64,000 nucleotides of DNA. Source: Saxidomus purpurata. Taxonomy: Eukaryota; Mollusca; Bivalvia; Venerida; Veneridae. Positions within the stretch are counted from its first letter, which is position 1. Each line of letters opens with the position of its first letter. Of the stretch, positions 25,701 through 41,100 are shown one piece after another. The notes below the pieces were generated by a model. That model searched no databases and was not told the origin of the DNA. It saw only the letters and a list, made by a program, of their open reading frames with translations. Made by a program: the position numbers and the translations under genes. The stretch covers positions 2,962,278-3,026,277 of the forward strand of contig JAFMSR010000015.1 in assembly GCA_022818135.1 (NCBI GenBank). The letters are read 5' to 3'.

Positions 25701-28700
25701 AAATAATCCATTCAAACCAAAGCCTTTAATCAAGATTTTGGTGGGATATTTAGTTCTGGATATTTAGTCAATATTCTGTAGATTTCCCCAAAGGATTGAA
25801 ATACACAGAAAAGCTGTCTGTCATGTGCCTTGAAAAATACAGAAAACGATTTCCCAGATTAGAATTTTTTTTCTCAAGTTGTTTAGTCATAATAATATTA
25901 ATACGTGTCCATGCTGAGACATGTGCAGTTTGCTAAAAACATTTTCTGTTTTGTATTTATCAACAAAATGTTAACGGCAAAAGCAGAGTAAAATTATATA
26001 TTAGGGTTTTGTTTTGTTTCTACTTTCTGTTGAAATTTGTACCTGAAAAATCTTTCACCTAGGGTAACAACTAGAGGATTCATTTGTTTAACAGAGCCAC
26101 CTTATTCAGTCCAACCTCCCCTAACGACACCTCCCTAGAGCAACAACCTCCCTAAAAAGACACACATTTTTTTCCCAGTTGTGTCAATTATAAATGTATA
26201 ATTGATCTCTCCAGAATCACACCTCTCTAATACAAACACATTTCTATGTTCCAAAGGGAATTCACTCGTGAGAGGTTGCTCTGTATTTAGAAATGTCTGA
26301 TTTTTTTTCAAAAGTACTGATTACATAAAAGAGTAAATACGGTATTTTTAGTGGGAGAAAAAGCCCTGTTTGAGTCTGCTGTACTCTTTGTTGGACTGAG
26401 TATGCAATGTGCTTTTAAAATGCCCTTTTAAGTGGGTATTAAATTAGAAATGGGAGGGGTAAGTCACTACTTACTGTTACTTGCTATTAAAGAAATATTT
26501 ACTAGTTGATTGATCACTGTTTGTCAGTCGTTGAAGTGTTTAAAGCTCCAGTGAATACATTTTATCCATCTAAGTATCTTATCTCCAAGGGATGGAGATT
26601 ATGTCAGCTTTAATACAAATGTCTAGACTTGCGAGACAGGTTGATGTGACTTCGCAGCAACAAGTTGTTTAAAAGAATGCATACGTCTCTCGAAGAAAAA
26701 CTGTAAATAGATTTTTATTCGTAGGTATGAAATTTGGTTGTTTTCGGAAAAATTACAATTTTTGTGGCACATTAAGTAATGAAACAATTCAAAAGTTCAC
26801 TCTTTACTAAATATTTCAGCCTACTGGCCTTCTTCAGTAGATGAAATACACAAATCATTTTACATTTTCTCATTAAGTAATGGATTTCTTATTTTTATTT
26901 GTTACTAGTTTATTAAATCTGGATTGGGTAACAAGTTCTTATAACTTACCGTATATGAATCCATCTCAAGGCTTGATCCAAATGGAATGAACCTCGAAGA
27001 GAGAGAGGCAGTTTGGAATAAACTGCATTTTGCTTAAGGACACTATATACAACCCGCTGAATGAACATCGCCCTTCAAAAGTTCTAATACTTTGATTTCT
27101 TATTGGGTTCATGAACTATGGACAGAACTGCTCTTGAAAATACTTCATAACAGTCATAACTCTGAAGAACTAAGAGTTCTTAATTATCGTATCTGATGTT
27201 TAGGACACTCACGACATTTCATGAACCACAAGCATTCATAATAGTCATGAACTATTTAAGAACTGGGACTGACAAACTCACAGCAGAAAATTATGTGACC
27301 AACTTGTCACAAGTTTTTTGGAGAATTTTTCTGATGGAATAAGAAAGGGGGGGTTTTTGCAGAAGTAAGGACTTCATGTCATTTTTGAAAAGTAAGGATT
27401 TATGTTTAATTTCTGTTCTGACTTTTAAGGAACAATCACATTGTCTACAATAAAGAAAGTGTCAGGTTTATTTGTCACAGGTTTTCACGACCTTTTTCAC
27501 ACATCTGCAACACAACTCATTATCTAATGGTTTATGTCTAGCAACAGGCAGAGGAGGTATACTAAACTAGAGTTGTTAACATGAAATTGAGGAATTGTGA
27601 GAAATCAAATTTTGTTTTGCAAATTCACAAATTAGTTGTATCTTAGTGCAAAACGTGTTTGGCCATGCAGAACAGGTCATAACAATCATGCCTAATTGAA
27701 GAAGTAGAACGAATATGAAAAAACTGTCCATTATAGTGAAACGATGCAGCACTGGTTAAGTGTCACATTTAAAGCAGACAGCAAAAGCAGTGCGTTTTTA
27801 TCATGTTTTTGTGATAGGGATGCAAACTTGTATACATTGTCAGACAAAAAGCAGTTTCTTGTTCGACAGGTCAAATTTTTGTCCGACAGTCGGATGAGTT
27901 ATGGGAGAGTCTGAATGCAGGAATACATGTGTAGTTCATGAATTAGTAAGACAGGTCTTGTCATAAACAATTCAGAACTATTCATGCATTTAAAGTCATG
28001 AACAGTTCATGTCCAGAACATGAAGAAAAAGAGACAATACGCTAGAGCAGAACGCTCAGAACAGTTCATGCACATTCAAGTTCATGAAGTGTCTTGAACC
28101 ATTCATAAAACAATTTGTTCTTGGTAGTTCATTAGTTAATCAGAACTGTTCTAGAATATTTGGCAATGAAAAGTACTTGAAAAGCTCATGATGCTTTGTT
28201 AAGAACTGTTCATGAACTCTTTATTTCAGGACATTTAAAGAATTTGTCCATTTACTTTCAAGCTTTTTGAAGAACTTTTCATGAATTCAGGATTTGAACT
28301 ATTCATGAATATTTCATGCATAATTCATGAACAGTACTGGTTCATTTCGCAGGGGTATATACAACCCTCTGATCCTGGGGCGAAGGACGTTCTTCCACTG
28401 CACCAAGGCAGCTCTATGGATTTCTTACCTAAGAATTAGGTCAAAACAAACGGCTGAAGTGCTATTTAATGACATCATCTTAAATTTGTAGATTAATCAT
28501 ACAGCACTGACACTCAGTGTACCCCGAAGAATTTACAAAATGAAATGTCACACAAATATTGTTTGTACAGTTACAAATTATTAGGAAATAATAATAATCA
28601 TAATAATAACTTCTAAGATGAGTGGCTTTTAGTATCTAAGTACAATAGTTAAATGAATCTAGAATTACCCAGGGTACTTCAGCAGCTGCTGGGTACTGCC

Positions 28701-31700
28701 ACTGGCACTTAGCAGGCCCTTGAGACGTTTCGAGTCAAATGAAATTACCTTAATTATTGTACAAGCTGTGTAACACCACTTAGAGCTTGAAAAGTGATCA
28801 TTTTGTGTCTAGGGTAGGATTGAGTATGTGCATGTTGTCTTAAAAAATAATGTTTGGTGCAAAATATTTCACAATGCTGTACGAGGTATAAAATATACTC
28901 ATTTTAGACTTCCAGTTTGCATATATACCTATAAAGAACGGCTTAACCTCGGATGTTTTAGTTTAATGCCCTCTTAAGGAGCTAAATGACTTAAATATTA
29001 TGCACATGTGCACATTTAAATTACAAACTAATTAATATGCATACTATATATTAAGAATTGCATATGAAGCTGGACCATGCAGCTATTAAATTTCATTCAT
29101 GAGTGTTTTTATGCATGGACATATACAGTTGCTAACATGCATAGTGTATTGTTATTAAGAAGCCCATAGTAGGCTGGACCAGTTACTAAATTTCATTTAC
29201 GAGTGTTTGTATGCATGGACATGTACAATTGCTTCCCCGTTAGAAACACTAATGTGTTATTTATGTCACTTGTCAATTGTTTTGTCATTTGTTCCCACAA
29301 TGCTCAGAAAATATGCACATAACATGTCTAAAAAGCATGGTACAGTTGCCGTTGTGCATTTGTCAACATAAATGTTTACCGACGTTGTCGAGAGTGCATT
29401 TTTTGTTTCTGATGCCATAATCTCACTATTATAGTTATCATGACTTAATTCTTTAACAAAAATCTTAGCTGAAACATTGCAGGTTTGTTTGAAATTAACC
29501 AAGTTTAAATAGACAGTTTGTTACAGTTACGGACACATTTTATTCAGTTGCCAAACTGGTTATATGCTAGTTAAAATGAATCCTCTTTAAAGACCAGATG
29601 AGTGCAGATCATGACCAGCCTGCACATTCATACAGTCTGATCATGATCTGCGCTATTAGCACTTAGATCAGTCAGGTAATAATTACATCCATACATACAG
29701 GCTGATCATGATATGCACTGATCCTTTAAATCATGAATCAGTAAATTTTCAAAGAACTGTTTTAAATTTTGAACAAATAATTATAAGACCTGTTCAGATT
29801 GAAAGAACAACATTTAAATAATGGCGTCCATTGCAGACATTTAGCAGGAAATACAAAATACACTTTCAAACAATGAGAAAATGTTCAGTGGACCCAATAT
29901 TACTGTTACTGATATTATAAAACTGGTTTTTTTCTGTGAAAATCATAATTATTCTCATCTGGCTTAATTCTATATAATATAATTATAAGGGTTATTAAAC
30001 CTGAAAATTTGACCGTTACATAAGTCCTTAATATGACAATTAGAGGAAGGGTCTGTTTTGATGGTTGCAATGTATGGGCAGTTTAAGTTGAAGGACGACA
30101 GCCCACCTCATGCCTTAATCTCTCGTTCGTAAGAAAAAGACAATCGACCCTTTTTCAGTAAGGGTCCATGTGACTATTGTATATCATCATTAATTACTTT
30201 ATCAACACAGAACTGATGTACACTGAAAAAAACCATTAAAATTCCAAGTGTTGGAACAGACTAACTTGTCTTCAATTTTTAAAACCAGGATATTTAAAAA
30301 GAATAAAATTCAAGGCATCAAAGTGTTACAGCGAGTATTGAATAAGATAATGAGAACAGTTTTGGCGGAGAAGATAATATAAAATATACTCCTCTGCAGG
30401 AATTAAACATGAACTTTAAATTTTTTCATTGTATCTGGGTGGATCTGTAACTCTGGGAAGCATCACATTAACAAGACAAAAACCTACACAAAACTACTTT
30501 TCTAGTGCAAAGTTATGAATTCTGACTGAAATCTTTAATGTTATGTTGGGTGTGGTGAGTGTTTTTGGTACTAGAATTATTCTGCAATACTGAGAAAAGT
30601 TTAGGCGTCTGCTTTATAGCGCATTACATAAGAGCTAAGTTTGTAATAAAAGTTTTACAATAACATGCTGCTTGCAATTGATCTGATATTTGTGACAGAA
30701 CTGTCTTTCCATAGATATTTTTAAAAACTGTACTTCAAGGACAGATTAATTTCAATCTAATGAAAATAGACTGAATTTTGAATAAAGACGGCAGTATGGA
30801 CTAAACCTTGAACTATTCAGCTATTGCGGAAACACCTGTGAATAAAGACCATCTGTAAACAAAGACTGTCAAAGCTTTTTTCCTGTGAACCTGTGAACAA
30901 AGACCCTTCTTGGGAAGCTATAAATGTGGTCTTTGTTTGCAGGTGGTCTTTATTCACAGGTTTTTATACTATAGAGGAATAGTACACTGTGATCTCCCTG
31001 TTGGCGTAAACAAGTCAACCACATTTTTCTTTCAGATTTAATAGATGTTAATGACACTGCACTATGTAAGGAACGACTTCTTACTTAACACTATTTGTGA
31101 GAGTATAAATATCGAACAGTGCTTAGTTGCAACAAAACTTTTATTGGCATTTGTTCAGCATTGAAGAAAAACAAAGTATGTTGCATAACTGCATGCAGTG
31201 ATCAGCTATGCATTTAATGAATGACGCTCAGGGAGCTGGCATACACATCAAAATACTTGTCCGTAAACAAGGACTTTTTTCTGTTTTGCCACATTTCTTG
31301 GCAAAAATAGCATGAAATTGATTAGTTAACTTGTTAACACACAACTAACAGATAATCAAAAGTTTTAACAAATATTTTAATTGCTTCTTTTCATTTAAAC
31401 AGGGGCATTTGTTATGGAAACCCTGCAGGAACTTCTAATTTCCTTACTTCTGACTACTAACTTCCTTACTTCCAACTTTCCAAATTCCTTACTTCTGACT
31501 TCAAACCTCCTTACTTCTGACTTCTAACTTCCTTACTTCTGACCTCTTTACTTTTGACTTTCAACTTCCATACTTCTGACTTCTAACTTCCTTACTTCTG
31601 ACTTCTTTACTTTTGACTTTCAACTTTCATACTTCTGACTTCCAAATTCCTTACTTCTGACTTCAAACCTCCTTACCTCTGACTTCTAACTTCCTTACTT

Positions 31701-32077
31701 CTGACTTCTTTACTTTTGACTTTCAACTTCCATACTTCTGACTTCCAACTTCCTTACTTCTGACTTCCAAATTCCTATTTTCTGACTTCTAACTTCCTTT
31801 CTAGTGACTTCTTAGACTTCCTTACTTCTGACTTCCAGCTTCCTTACTACTGAATTTTAACTTCCCTACTTTTGACTTCTAACTTCCATCGAATTTCCTC
31901 ATTACAGATTTTCTACTTCCTAAATACGTCTGACTTTTAACTTCCTTACTTCTGATTTCTAACAGTTACTACTGAAAGTTGGAAGCTCAACGTCTGAATT
32001 CCTCCAACGCTTCCATCTGTTTTCCTATAGCTTTTTTGCCAAGAGTAGTTTTCAAAGTGAGTGACTTACAGATTGAC

Positions 32078-32109
<32 letters not shown>

Positions 32110-35100
32110 GATGATTGATTGATTGATTGATTGATTTGTATAATGATGTACCAGTATATCAATGGATTTTTAAAAATCTGTATAGATATTTGACAAGCAC
32201 ATACCATTTCTTCACCAGTATCATGTAACTCACACACAGTTTCATTATATAAAGTCTTCACATTTTGGCAGTAGCATTTTCTGGCCACTTAAAGATAGGT
32301 TTGTTCTCCATGTATTTGATTTACAGCAAATTTCACAGATGTTACTTATAACAGTAGCTATATAACAGAAGTTTCTCTTTCTTTTTTGCTCTTATCTGAA
32401 AAAAATGTTTGAAAATGAGGATAAAATGAGACTTTAATTGAAGAGTTATCAGGGGCAGATAACTGCTGAGATAACAAATTTGATAAATAATAGCAATAAT
32501 CCAAATGTCTTGTTTGTTACAAGGTATCTCTTTGTGAGATCTTCACTGATTCTAGACTTTTATCATGCATACAAAAGAATAGACTGCAAAAGCAGAATCT
32601 TAGGTAAACCTGTTTCACTTCTCACTCTTTAAGGCAAATTAAGGAACTATAAATATGTATAGGTGGGTGATATTCCCATGTAAATAGGTAGATGATACTG
32701 ATGCCATGTAAATGAAGTTGATGATATTCCCATGTAAATAGGTAGGTGGTACTAATGCCATGTTAATATAGTGGGTGATATATACCCATGTAAATAGGTA
32801 GGTGGTACTAATGCCATGTAAATATAGTTGGGTGATATTCCCATGTAAATACATATAGGTGGTACTATAGGTGGGTGATATTCCCATGTAAATATGTAGG
32901 TGGTACTGATGCCATGTCAATATAGATGTATGGTATTCCTATGTAAATAGGTATGCAGTACTGATGCCATGTAAATAAAGGTGGATGGTATTGCTATGTA
33001 AATAGTACTTTGTAGATAAAGGTGGATGATATTTCTGTGTGAATGAGTGGAAGGTATTGATGCCAACAAGTGGTTGGTGTTATGTCATGTAAATAGGTGG
33101 ATGATATTGCCATGTAAAAACATACAAGTAGTGATATTGCCATGTAAATACAATTAATTGAAGGATTTTGTCATTAAAATTGATGAGTGCTTTTACAATA
33201 GGGAAAAGAAAGAATGCAATTAGAATATACAATGTTGCTTTATAGCATGCAGATTTTTAGTTTTGATAATATGCAAATTGGCTCAGTGATATTTAATTGT
33301 TATTTCCTGTGGATATTGACAAAGTATTATGTAGGTTAAACAAAAAACGTTGCAATCGATACTGAAAATTGGCTTCTGACAAAATGAAAATTTATCGACT
33401 CTCTTATAGATTTTAATTATATATCCGTTTATTTATTGTTTTAGCCCGGTTTTATGGACCCTATGGCTTGTTTAAAGAGTCGGTTGTAAATTTTTTCTCC
33501 CTATCTATATAAGTTATTGTTTCTCAGATAAAACTGATTACAAAAGTCAATATAACCATTTTATGCTCCGAGTGATATACCGCAAAAGTTAAAAGTTGAC
33601 TATGAAATATTAAAAGCTCTGACAAAAGACGATTGAAGAGTGTTTTTTTCCAAATAGCACACTGGTGGTAGGAAATTTATATGCTTGGTTTATGGTTTAG
33701 TCAATGGTATTATGATTTGTCAAGCCTTTTAAAATACTGATAGAGATCTGTGGGATGACAATTACATCGTATTATCGGGAACGTTTACATTCAAAGGGTT
33801 AATAAAAAGTATGTAAAAAATTACAATGTCTTTAAATGCCTATGTAATGATGCTGTAACACCCTTTCTTTTTATGGCTTTGTCTAAAAGGGTTAAGCATG
33901 AAGAACTGATTTGTATGTATGATCGGATGTGTGTAAGACTCCCAACCCAGAGGTCATGGGTTCGAATTCTACTTTGACCTCTGTAGTGCATTCTTTTGGA
34001 ATGCCGTACTGGTCAGGACTCCATGTAGGAAGCAATCATTAGAGGCAGTTTAAATTGTAATATTTAACTGCAAGAAACCAAGTCTACAGTCTATGGTAAA
34101 AATGTTAAAGTTTAAACTAAAATTAAACTAAGTTGATTGGTAGAAAGTATGTAGGTGGCAGACATTTGGAAAGGAAAGTTTTGGTTTTTTGCTTGTATTA
34201 AAACCTTTTTCTATATCATTGAAAATACATGGTGGTTTTAAGTGTGAAAATTGTAGCTATTATCTTTAGTGACAATCATAATTATAGCACTTTATAACTT
34301 CCACTTGAAGATTTAATAAGGGGAGATAATAAAATTGCCGAACTTTTGATTTCTAGTCAGTCTGAGAGAACTATTCATTAATCTTTTCAAAAACGTTAAT
34401 GTTAACGCATTTATGCCTAGATTTTTACAATGCAATATTCTGACTTAAGTATTTGGGCAAGTCTATTTCTTTAGATTATAAGGGTTGTTTTACAGAATTT
34501 TAATAAAATGGCTAACAACGGAAACATGGTATTTGTCGTCTGCTGCAGAGCATACCTGCTAGAAAAAGGACACCATTACTAAGGCACCAACGTTTTGAAT
34601 TACCTAAATTTTCCTTGTTTTCTCTTCTGTTGCTTTTCAACATTATAGTGAAACAGATTTAGAAGAAAACAAATTACACTACCAACATTTTTGTCTAATG
34701 TTATCAAACAGGCACAGTCTAATGATATCTGCCAGCATTTTTGGAAACAGACCTAACTTATGTCATCAGATGGCAATTTTCATAAATTTGATTAAGGCAA
34801 TAGCCTATCCTATAAACATATCAATGTCTTCATGAATTTATAATAATCCTTTTTATTGTTGGTAAACTGAGACGATCATTTTCCTCCTGGAATAGAACAT
34901 GATAATTTATACCAGTGGTATTCATACAGAAAAACAAAAGAGATATGTTACCAGATCTATGTGGGCTGGTAGGCTGGGGTGGGGAAGGGGCGGGGTGGAA
35001 GGGGCTTAGAGGTTTTTGTAAATGTGAAAAGGGCAATTGATGTCAAATATGTCAATACATAAAGGTACCATTCAGTAATATTGCCCACAGACTTCTAAAA

Positions 35101-38100
35101 CATACTTTACCATATGCTTAGATAATAACTTCCATTTAATTTAGTTTATTTCATAGGAACTATTTTATAGGGACTATTTATTATGCCAATGCACAAAAAA
35201 AGCTTACTCTAAACCAACAGATTATGATTCCTTTACCAGAAGTGTAACACTAAATAAGGGTGTACTACAATCTATATTATTTCTCTGTCGTTAAAATTGC
35301 CAAAAAAAAAATTTTAGTTTTGTCAAATTCATGTTCAGCGTGCTATATTAGACCACAATGTCCAAAGTTTTTCTACTGATTTTAGAAAATTGTTGTTGCA
35401 ATTGAGTCTAACATTTTTAGTTAGGTCATTTTTACAGACAGGCAGTTTACCTAACCGTGGTTCCATGGAAGAACCTGGTAGTACAGTATTCTTTAAGAAA
35501 AGAAACTGCTAAATTCTCACATTAAGAGATAATGGTGGGTAGCATTGCTCAAACTATGACCCTTCATCTATGGGACAATGATTTCAAGTCAGTGACCATG
35601 GAGCTCTAGTCACGGGACAATGTTACAAAATTTCCTATATTTTGACCTTATGTATACTAAACTTTGATTCATATTTCTTGATTTGTCATATCCAAACCTA
35701 GGTGAAATGTGCATATTGCCACAGAACTACTAGCTTTCAAACAAATTAGGTTATGAATCAGATCAAAACAGTTTGTCCAAGATGATGGGTCCTTGATTTT
35801 ATAGAAATTGTTACATCACAAAATCTTGAGCAATCATCACAAAACTTGGACAGGACAGGTATTGCTAGAAGATCTTTGTCAGGGATTATGAAATAACTGT
35901 GGAGCTGCCTTGGTGCAGTGGTAGCATGTTCTTCTTGGGTTCGATCCCTACCACTACCCAAGTGTCCTTCGGCAACTCTCTCTTTTTGAGGTTGATTCAA
36001 TCCGGAATAGATAGCGATTAATATATACATTGTAAGAATTTGTTTCGCAATCGAGAGTAAATAAATAAGTATAAAAAAAGGATAAATATTTAATCATATA
36101 AATATTTAATCATAAAACATGCAGGTTGATTATGTATTATACAACAAACGGATACATTCTCCATAATGGTCTTGTTGTCTTGCAAGTTCCTGTTATTTAA
36201 AGCCCTATTATATAGCTGCTCAGTTTCAGATATTTATAAATAGATCATAAATTTTAAAAATAGAATAAAAACAATGTTGACATATACATTTATTCTTGAT
36301 TTTGTCGCTAATCTTTTCAAGGAAACATCTGACATCGCTTCTTATCTTTTTTGCTTGTAAGATATCTTTCTTGTTACAGGTAAGTTTACATCTAAATTTA
36401 AGTGCTTATATATAAGACTTTAACAGTCAAATAAAGTTCAGTCAGTATTAACCCTAAATTCTATTGCACATAGTAGCGTGCTAGAATACATAACTCAAAT
36501 TTCAAAATATGAAACTATCATAAATCAGGAATTTAAAATATTGCATGTTTCAACAGTCATAACAAGAAATTGATATGCCTCAACCATTGATCCAAGACTT
36601 ACGTTTTACAATATTACATTTCCTTAGAATAATAATCAAATTTACACAATTCAATAACCTCAAAGACATTATTTCAAAAGCTTTTTGGCAATATGTAGAG
36701 ATGATACGATTAATAACAAAACATATTTGAAAATGACAGGTACTTTGATACATTGAAGCACAGGTGCACTGTAATATTAGCAAGGTGTGAAGATATTATT
36801 TATGTCTGCTGATAATTATCAAATTGGTTCACTGAGTTCTGGCATTATAATATATCATTTTCCATAATTGTTCAAGTTTATTATAAAGATCTTACATACA
36901 TTTTTTCATACTTGAAATGTTTTATCTTTTTTATAAGTGCATATTTTGAAAGGGTCTTCTATTTCCCTGTCAGCATAATAGTCAAAGGTATAAATTCAAT
37001 CAGATAATTCTAGTGAAAAGGAAATCAACACATAGTAAACATATTTTTAAGCACTTTGAAGCAATCACAATTTGTCTAATGTTGACTTAATGTGGACTTA
37101 TGCATTTTAGCCGTTATATTTAAGAGTTAAATTTACATGCAGGCGAAAGGACCTTAGAGTTTAATCCAACATCTGAAGCAGCTATAAAGGGTGTCAGAGT
37201 CCTTAGAGTGATTTGTGTCTCTAACTGATCGGACCATTACACTTTCCTATAGCACTCTCAGTGCTTTGATTTTAACCTTCTTAGGTTGGTCAGATAAGGA
37301 GTTTTAAGTGAATTAGGCAGAAATGGGTCATTAAAACATGTAGACTAGGAAATAAAATAATTAAGATAGTTTTAGGCCAGTGAAAATTGGGTCCAAAATG
37401 TTATTGGACTCATCCATTAAAGAAGGAAAAAACAACAACATGCTGGTATATTGTTGCACATTGAAAATGCAACTGAATTTGGTACCAGTATTTTCTGCTA
37501 ACTGCATTTTGGTGCTTATTAAGAGGGGGAAACAAATAGCTGTTCATTTGTATTATAAATAATGCAACATTAGTTTGTTTTGGTAACAGTTTTGTTTTAT
37601 TAAGAGTCAGTGGGTTGTGTGAATTTATTGCCAAAATGATAATAGATTTGAATTCAGCCTCTCGAAACTGATTGATGTTTGATGCCTTTACAGTGTAATT
37701 TTGTGCATTTATGGGCTATTACCCTGGCAGAACATCAAAGGGCACATATCAGTTGACTTTTCCACTGAAATATTTTACTGTTTGTTTTATTATGGAATAA
37801 TAGCAGTGTAAGTTGAGCCCATGTCTCCAGGGTGCTCTATGTGCAGAGTGCACTTTTACCCATATTTGAATCGTTACACTGTTTTTTTATGAGCCAGGAG
37901 CCAACATATTTCTCTTAAATAGATGTTGTTAAGATTTGATGAGTTTTCACTTTGTCCTCTTAACCAACAGTTAATTAAAATTATTGTCCAGAATTTTGAA
38001 CCTGGGGAAGTCAGCTGATTTATAATATATCTCACCTCCGTGGACAGGTCGTCTTGCTAAGTTTGGGTTCTGGCTAAGGAATGACTGAGCCTCTTTATCT

Positions 38101-41100
38101 GAGATCAAGAAGAGGATTGAGTGAGTTTCCTGATGAAGAATGAACTGGATAGATAGGTACCTTTTGGCCTGTAAATACAGTAAACTCCGTATAAACTGAC
38201 TCCTGATAATATGAAATTCTGGATAATTAACTAAGGAACACATTGTCTCAGGGCTTGATTTTTTTCTTCGTCTTTTTCAAATGTGCAGATGCTATATGAA
38301 TGTAACGTTCTCCGGATTAAAGTAACAAACTTAAAAGTGGTGTCAATGAGTTTGTTATATACAGACTTTACCATAGCAGTGAAATATACAGGGTTAAAAC
38401 AGACTTTAAACTTAATCAGAATTACTGAAAAAACAGTGAGCTTAGATTCAGGGTTTGTTTAACTGGCATCATCGTTAAAAACCTTTAAACTGGTAGGTAC
38501 ACAGCACAGTAACAACCCAGCATGCGGCACAGCGCGATTTAAAGAGCTGATTTTTTGCCTTTCACTCTCTACTAATGGCCTTTCCTTTACAAATCCAGTC
38601 TGGCATAGCTGATATGCATGTAACCTGGTGATTGACATACTGCGGCAAAAATAATGCACTTGTTGCAGGAGAAACTATTCTTAACTACTTAACCAGACCT
38701 TACCCTGTAGGCATAATTGTATCATAAGATTCCATAGCATGCAAAAAACATGCCTATTAACACGTACCTTCCCACTTTTTCGGCTGTGCGAAAATGTAAG
38801 TGTGAATTTTGAAAATGCACGGCTTTGCAATCATGTTATGGAGCCAGTAATCTTCGATTTTAAAGCATTATATCTTTACGTAGTTTTTTAAGTATTATTA
38901 AGTTAAATAGTTCTATACTTTTTAAAGAGGTTGTAAAACCATTTTTGTTCTATCAACTCTTTGATTGTTATATTCAAGACATATTTTTCAGTACATTAAT
39001 TTTGATGAGGATAACTTTGGCTATAAATCCAGAGCACATAATAGAAATTGTTGTTCCAGTTTTGAATTGATTGATTGATCCATTTGTATACCTTGATTGA
39101 CTCATTGACTAAATCGAGGTCAGTTTTTTTCCTCTTTACTTTCCCTACATAATTTAAACTTTTTTTGTTTAAACAGACAGTCACTAATCAGTGCCCAAGA
39201 ATGTCATTAATAATTTAACCATAACAAAGGATCAGTTTTTAAGTAGAGTTGGATTCACATATCAGGGTATCCAGGTAGATAATTTGAGAGAAAGGAACAT
39301 AACTTGGGTAAAACGTTTCACCTGACTAATCTAGGTCATCTGAGGTCATGACAGATGAAATATTCCGAAGTTATGTTTTATATAGATATACAGTATAACC
39401 TCCCAGAGCGACAGTGCCCTAGAGCAATAACCTCCCTTAAAAGACACACATGAAGGAATCGAAATCTCCAGAACAACTGTGACCTCTGTACAACAAACAA
39501 GTATTAGTGTTCCCAAGGGTGTTCACTCCGGAGAGGTTAAATTGCACTGTACCATAATGAATAAAAGTGTGAAGTTTATTACTTCGTTTTGTAATTTCAA
39601 CCTATCTGTTACAAAAGAAATATGCTCTGATACTTGCTCTATTGTCATACTTGCTCCATTGTAATACTTGCTGTATTGTCATACTTGCTCCACTGTCATA
39701 CTTGCAATATTGTCATTCTTGCTCCATTGTAATACGTGCTGTATTGTCATTCTTGATCTATTGTCATACTTGCTCTATTGGCATACGTGCTCTATTGTCA
39801 TTCTTGCTCTATTGTCATACTTGCTCTAATTGTCATACTTGCTCTTTTGTCATTCTTGCTCTATTGTCATACTTGCTCTAATTGTCATACGCGCTCTATT
39901 GTCATACTTGCTGTATTGTCATACTTGCTCCATTGTAATACTTGCTGTATTGTCATACTTGCTCTAATTGTCATACGTGCTCTATTGTCATACTTGCTCG
40001 ATTGTCATACTTGTCCATTGTCATACTTGCTGTATTGTCATACTTGCTCTATTGTCATGCTTGCTGTATTGTAATACTTGCTCTATTGTCATACTTGGTC
40101 TAATTGTAATACGTGCTCTTTTATCATACTTGCTGTATTGTCATACTTGCTGTATTGTCATACTTGCTCTATTGTCATACTTGGTCTAATTGTAATACGT
40201 GCTTTTTTATCATACTTGCTGTATTGTCATACTTGCTGTATTGTCATACTTGCTCTATTGTCATACTTTCTGTATTGTCATACTTGCTCTATTGTCATAC
40301 TTGGTCTAATTGTAATACGTGCTCTTTTGTCATACTTGCTGTATTGTCATACTTGCTGTATTGTCATACTTGCCACATTGTCATACTTGCTCCATTGACA
40401 TACTTGCTGTATTGTCATACTTGCTCCATTGTCATACTTGCTGTATTGTCATACTTCCTCCATTGTCATACTTGCTGTATTGTCATACTTGCCACATTGT
40501 CATACTTGCTGTATTGTCATACTTGCTCCATTGTCATTACTTGCTGTATTGTCATACTTGCTGTATTGTCATACTTGTTCCATTGTAATACTTGCTGTAT
40601 TGTAATACTTAGTCTTATTGTAATACATGCTCTATTGTCATACTTGCTGTATTGTCATACTTGCTCCATTGTCATACTTGTTCTATTGTCATACTTGCTC
40701 TATTGTCATACGTGCTCTATTATCATTCTTGTTCTATTGTCATACGTGCTGTATTGTCATACTTGCTCTATTGTCATACTTGGTCTATTGTCATACTTGC
40801 TCTATTGTCATTTTTGGTCTATTGTCATACTTGCTGTATTGTCATACTTGCTCTATTGTCATACTTGGTCTAATTGTCATACTTGGTCTATTGTCATACG
40901 TGCTCTATTGTCATACTTGCTCCATTGTCATACTTGCTCTATTGTCATACTTGCTTTATTGTCATACTTGCTCCATTGTAATACATGCTCTATTGTCATA
41001 CTTGCTCCATTGTCATACTTGCTCTATTGTCATACTTGCTTTATTGTCATACTTGCTCCGTTGTAATACGTGCTGTATTGTCATACTTGCTCTATTGTCA

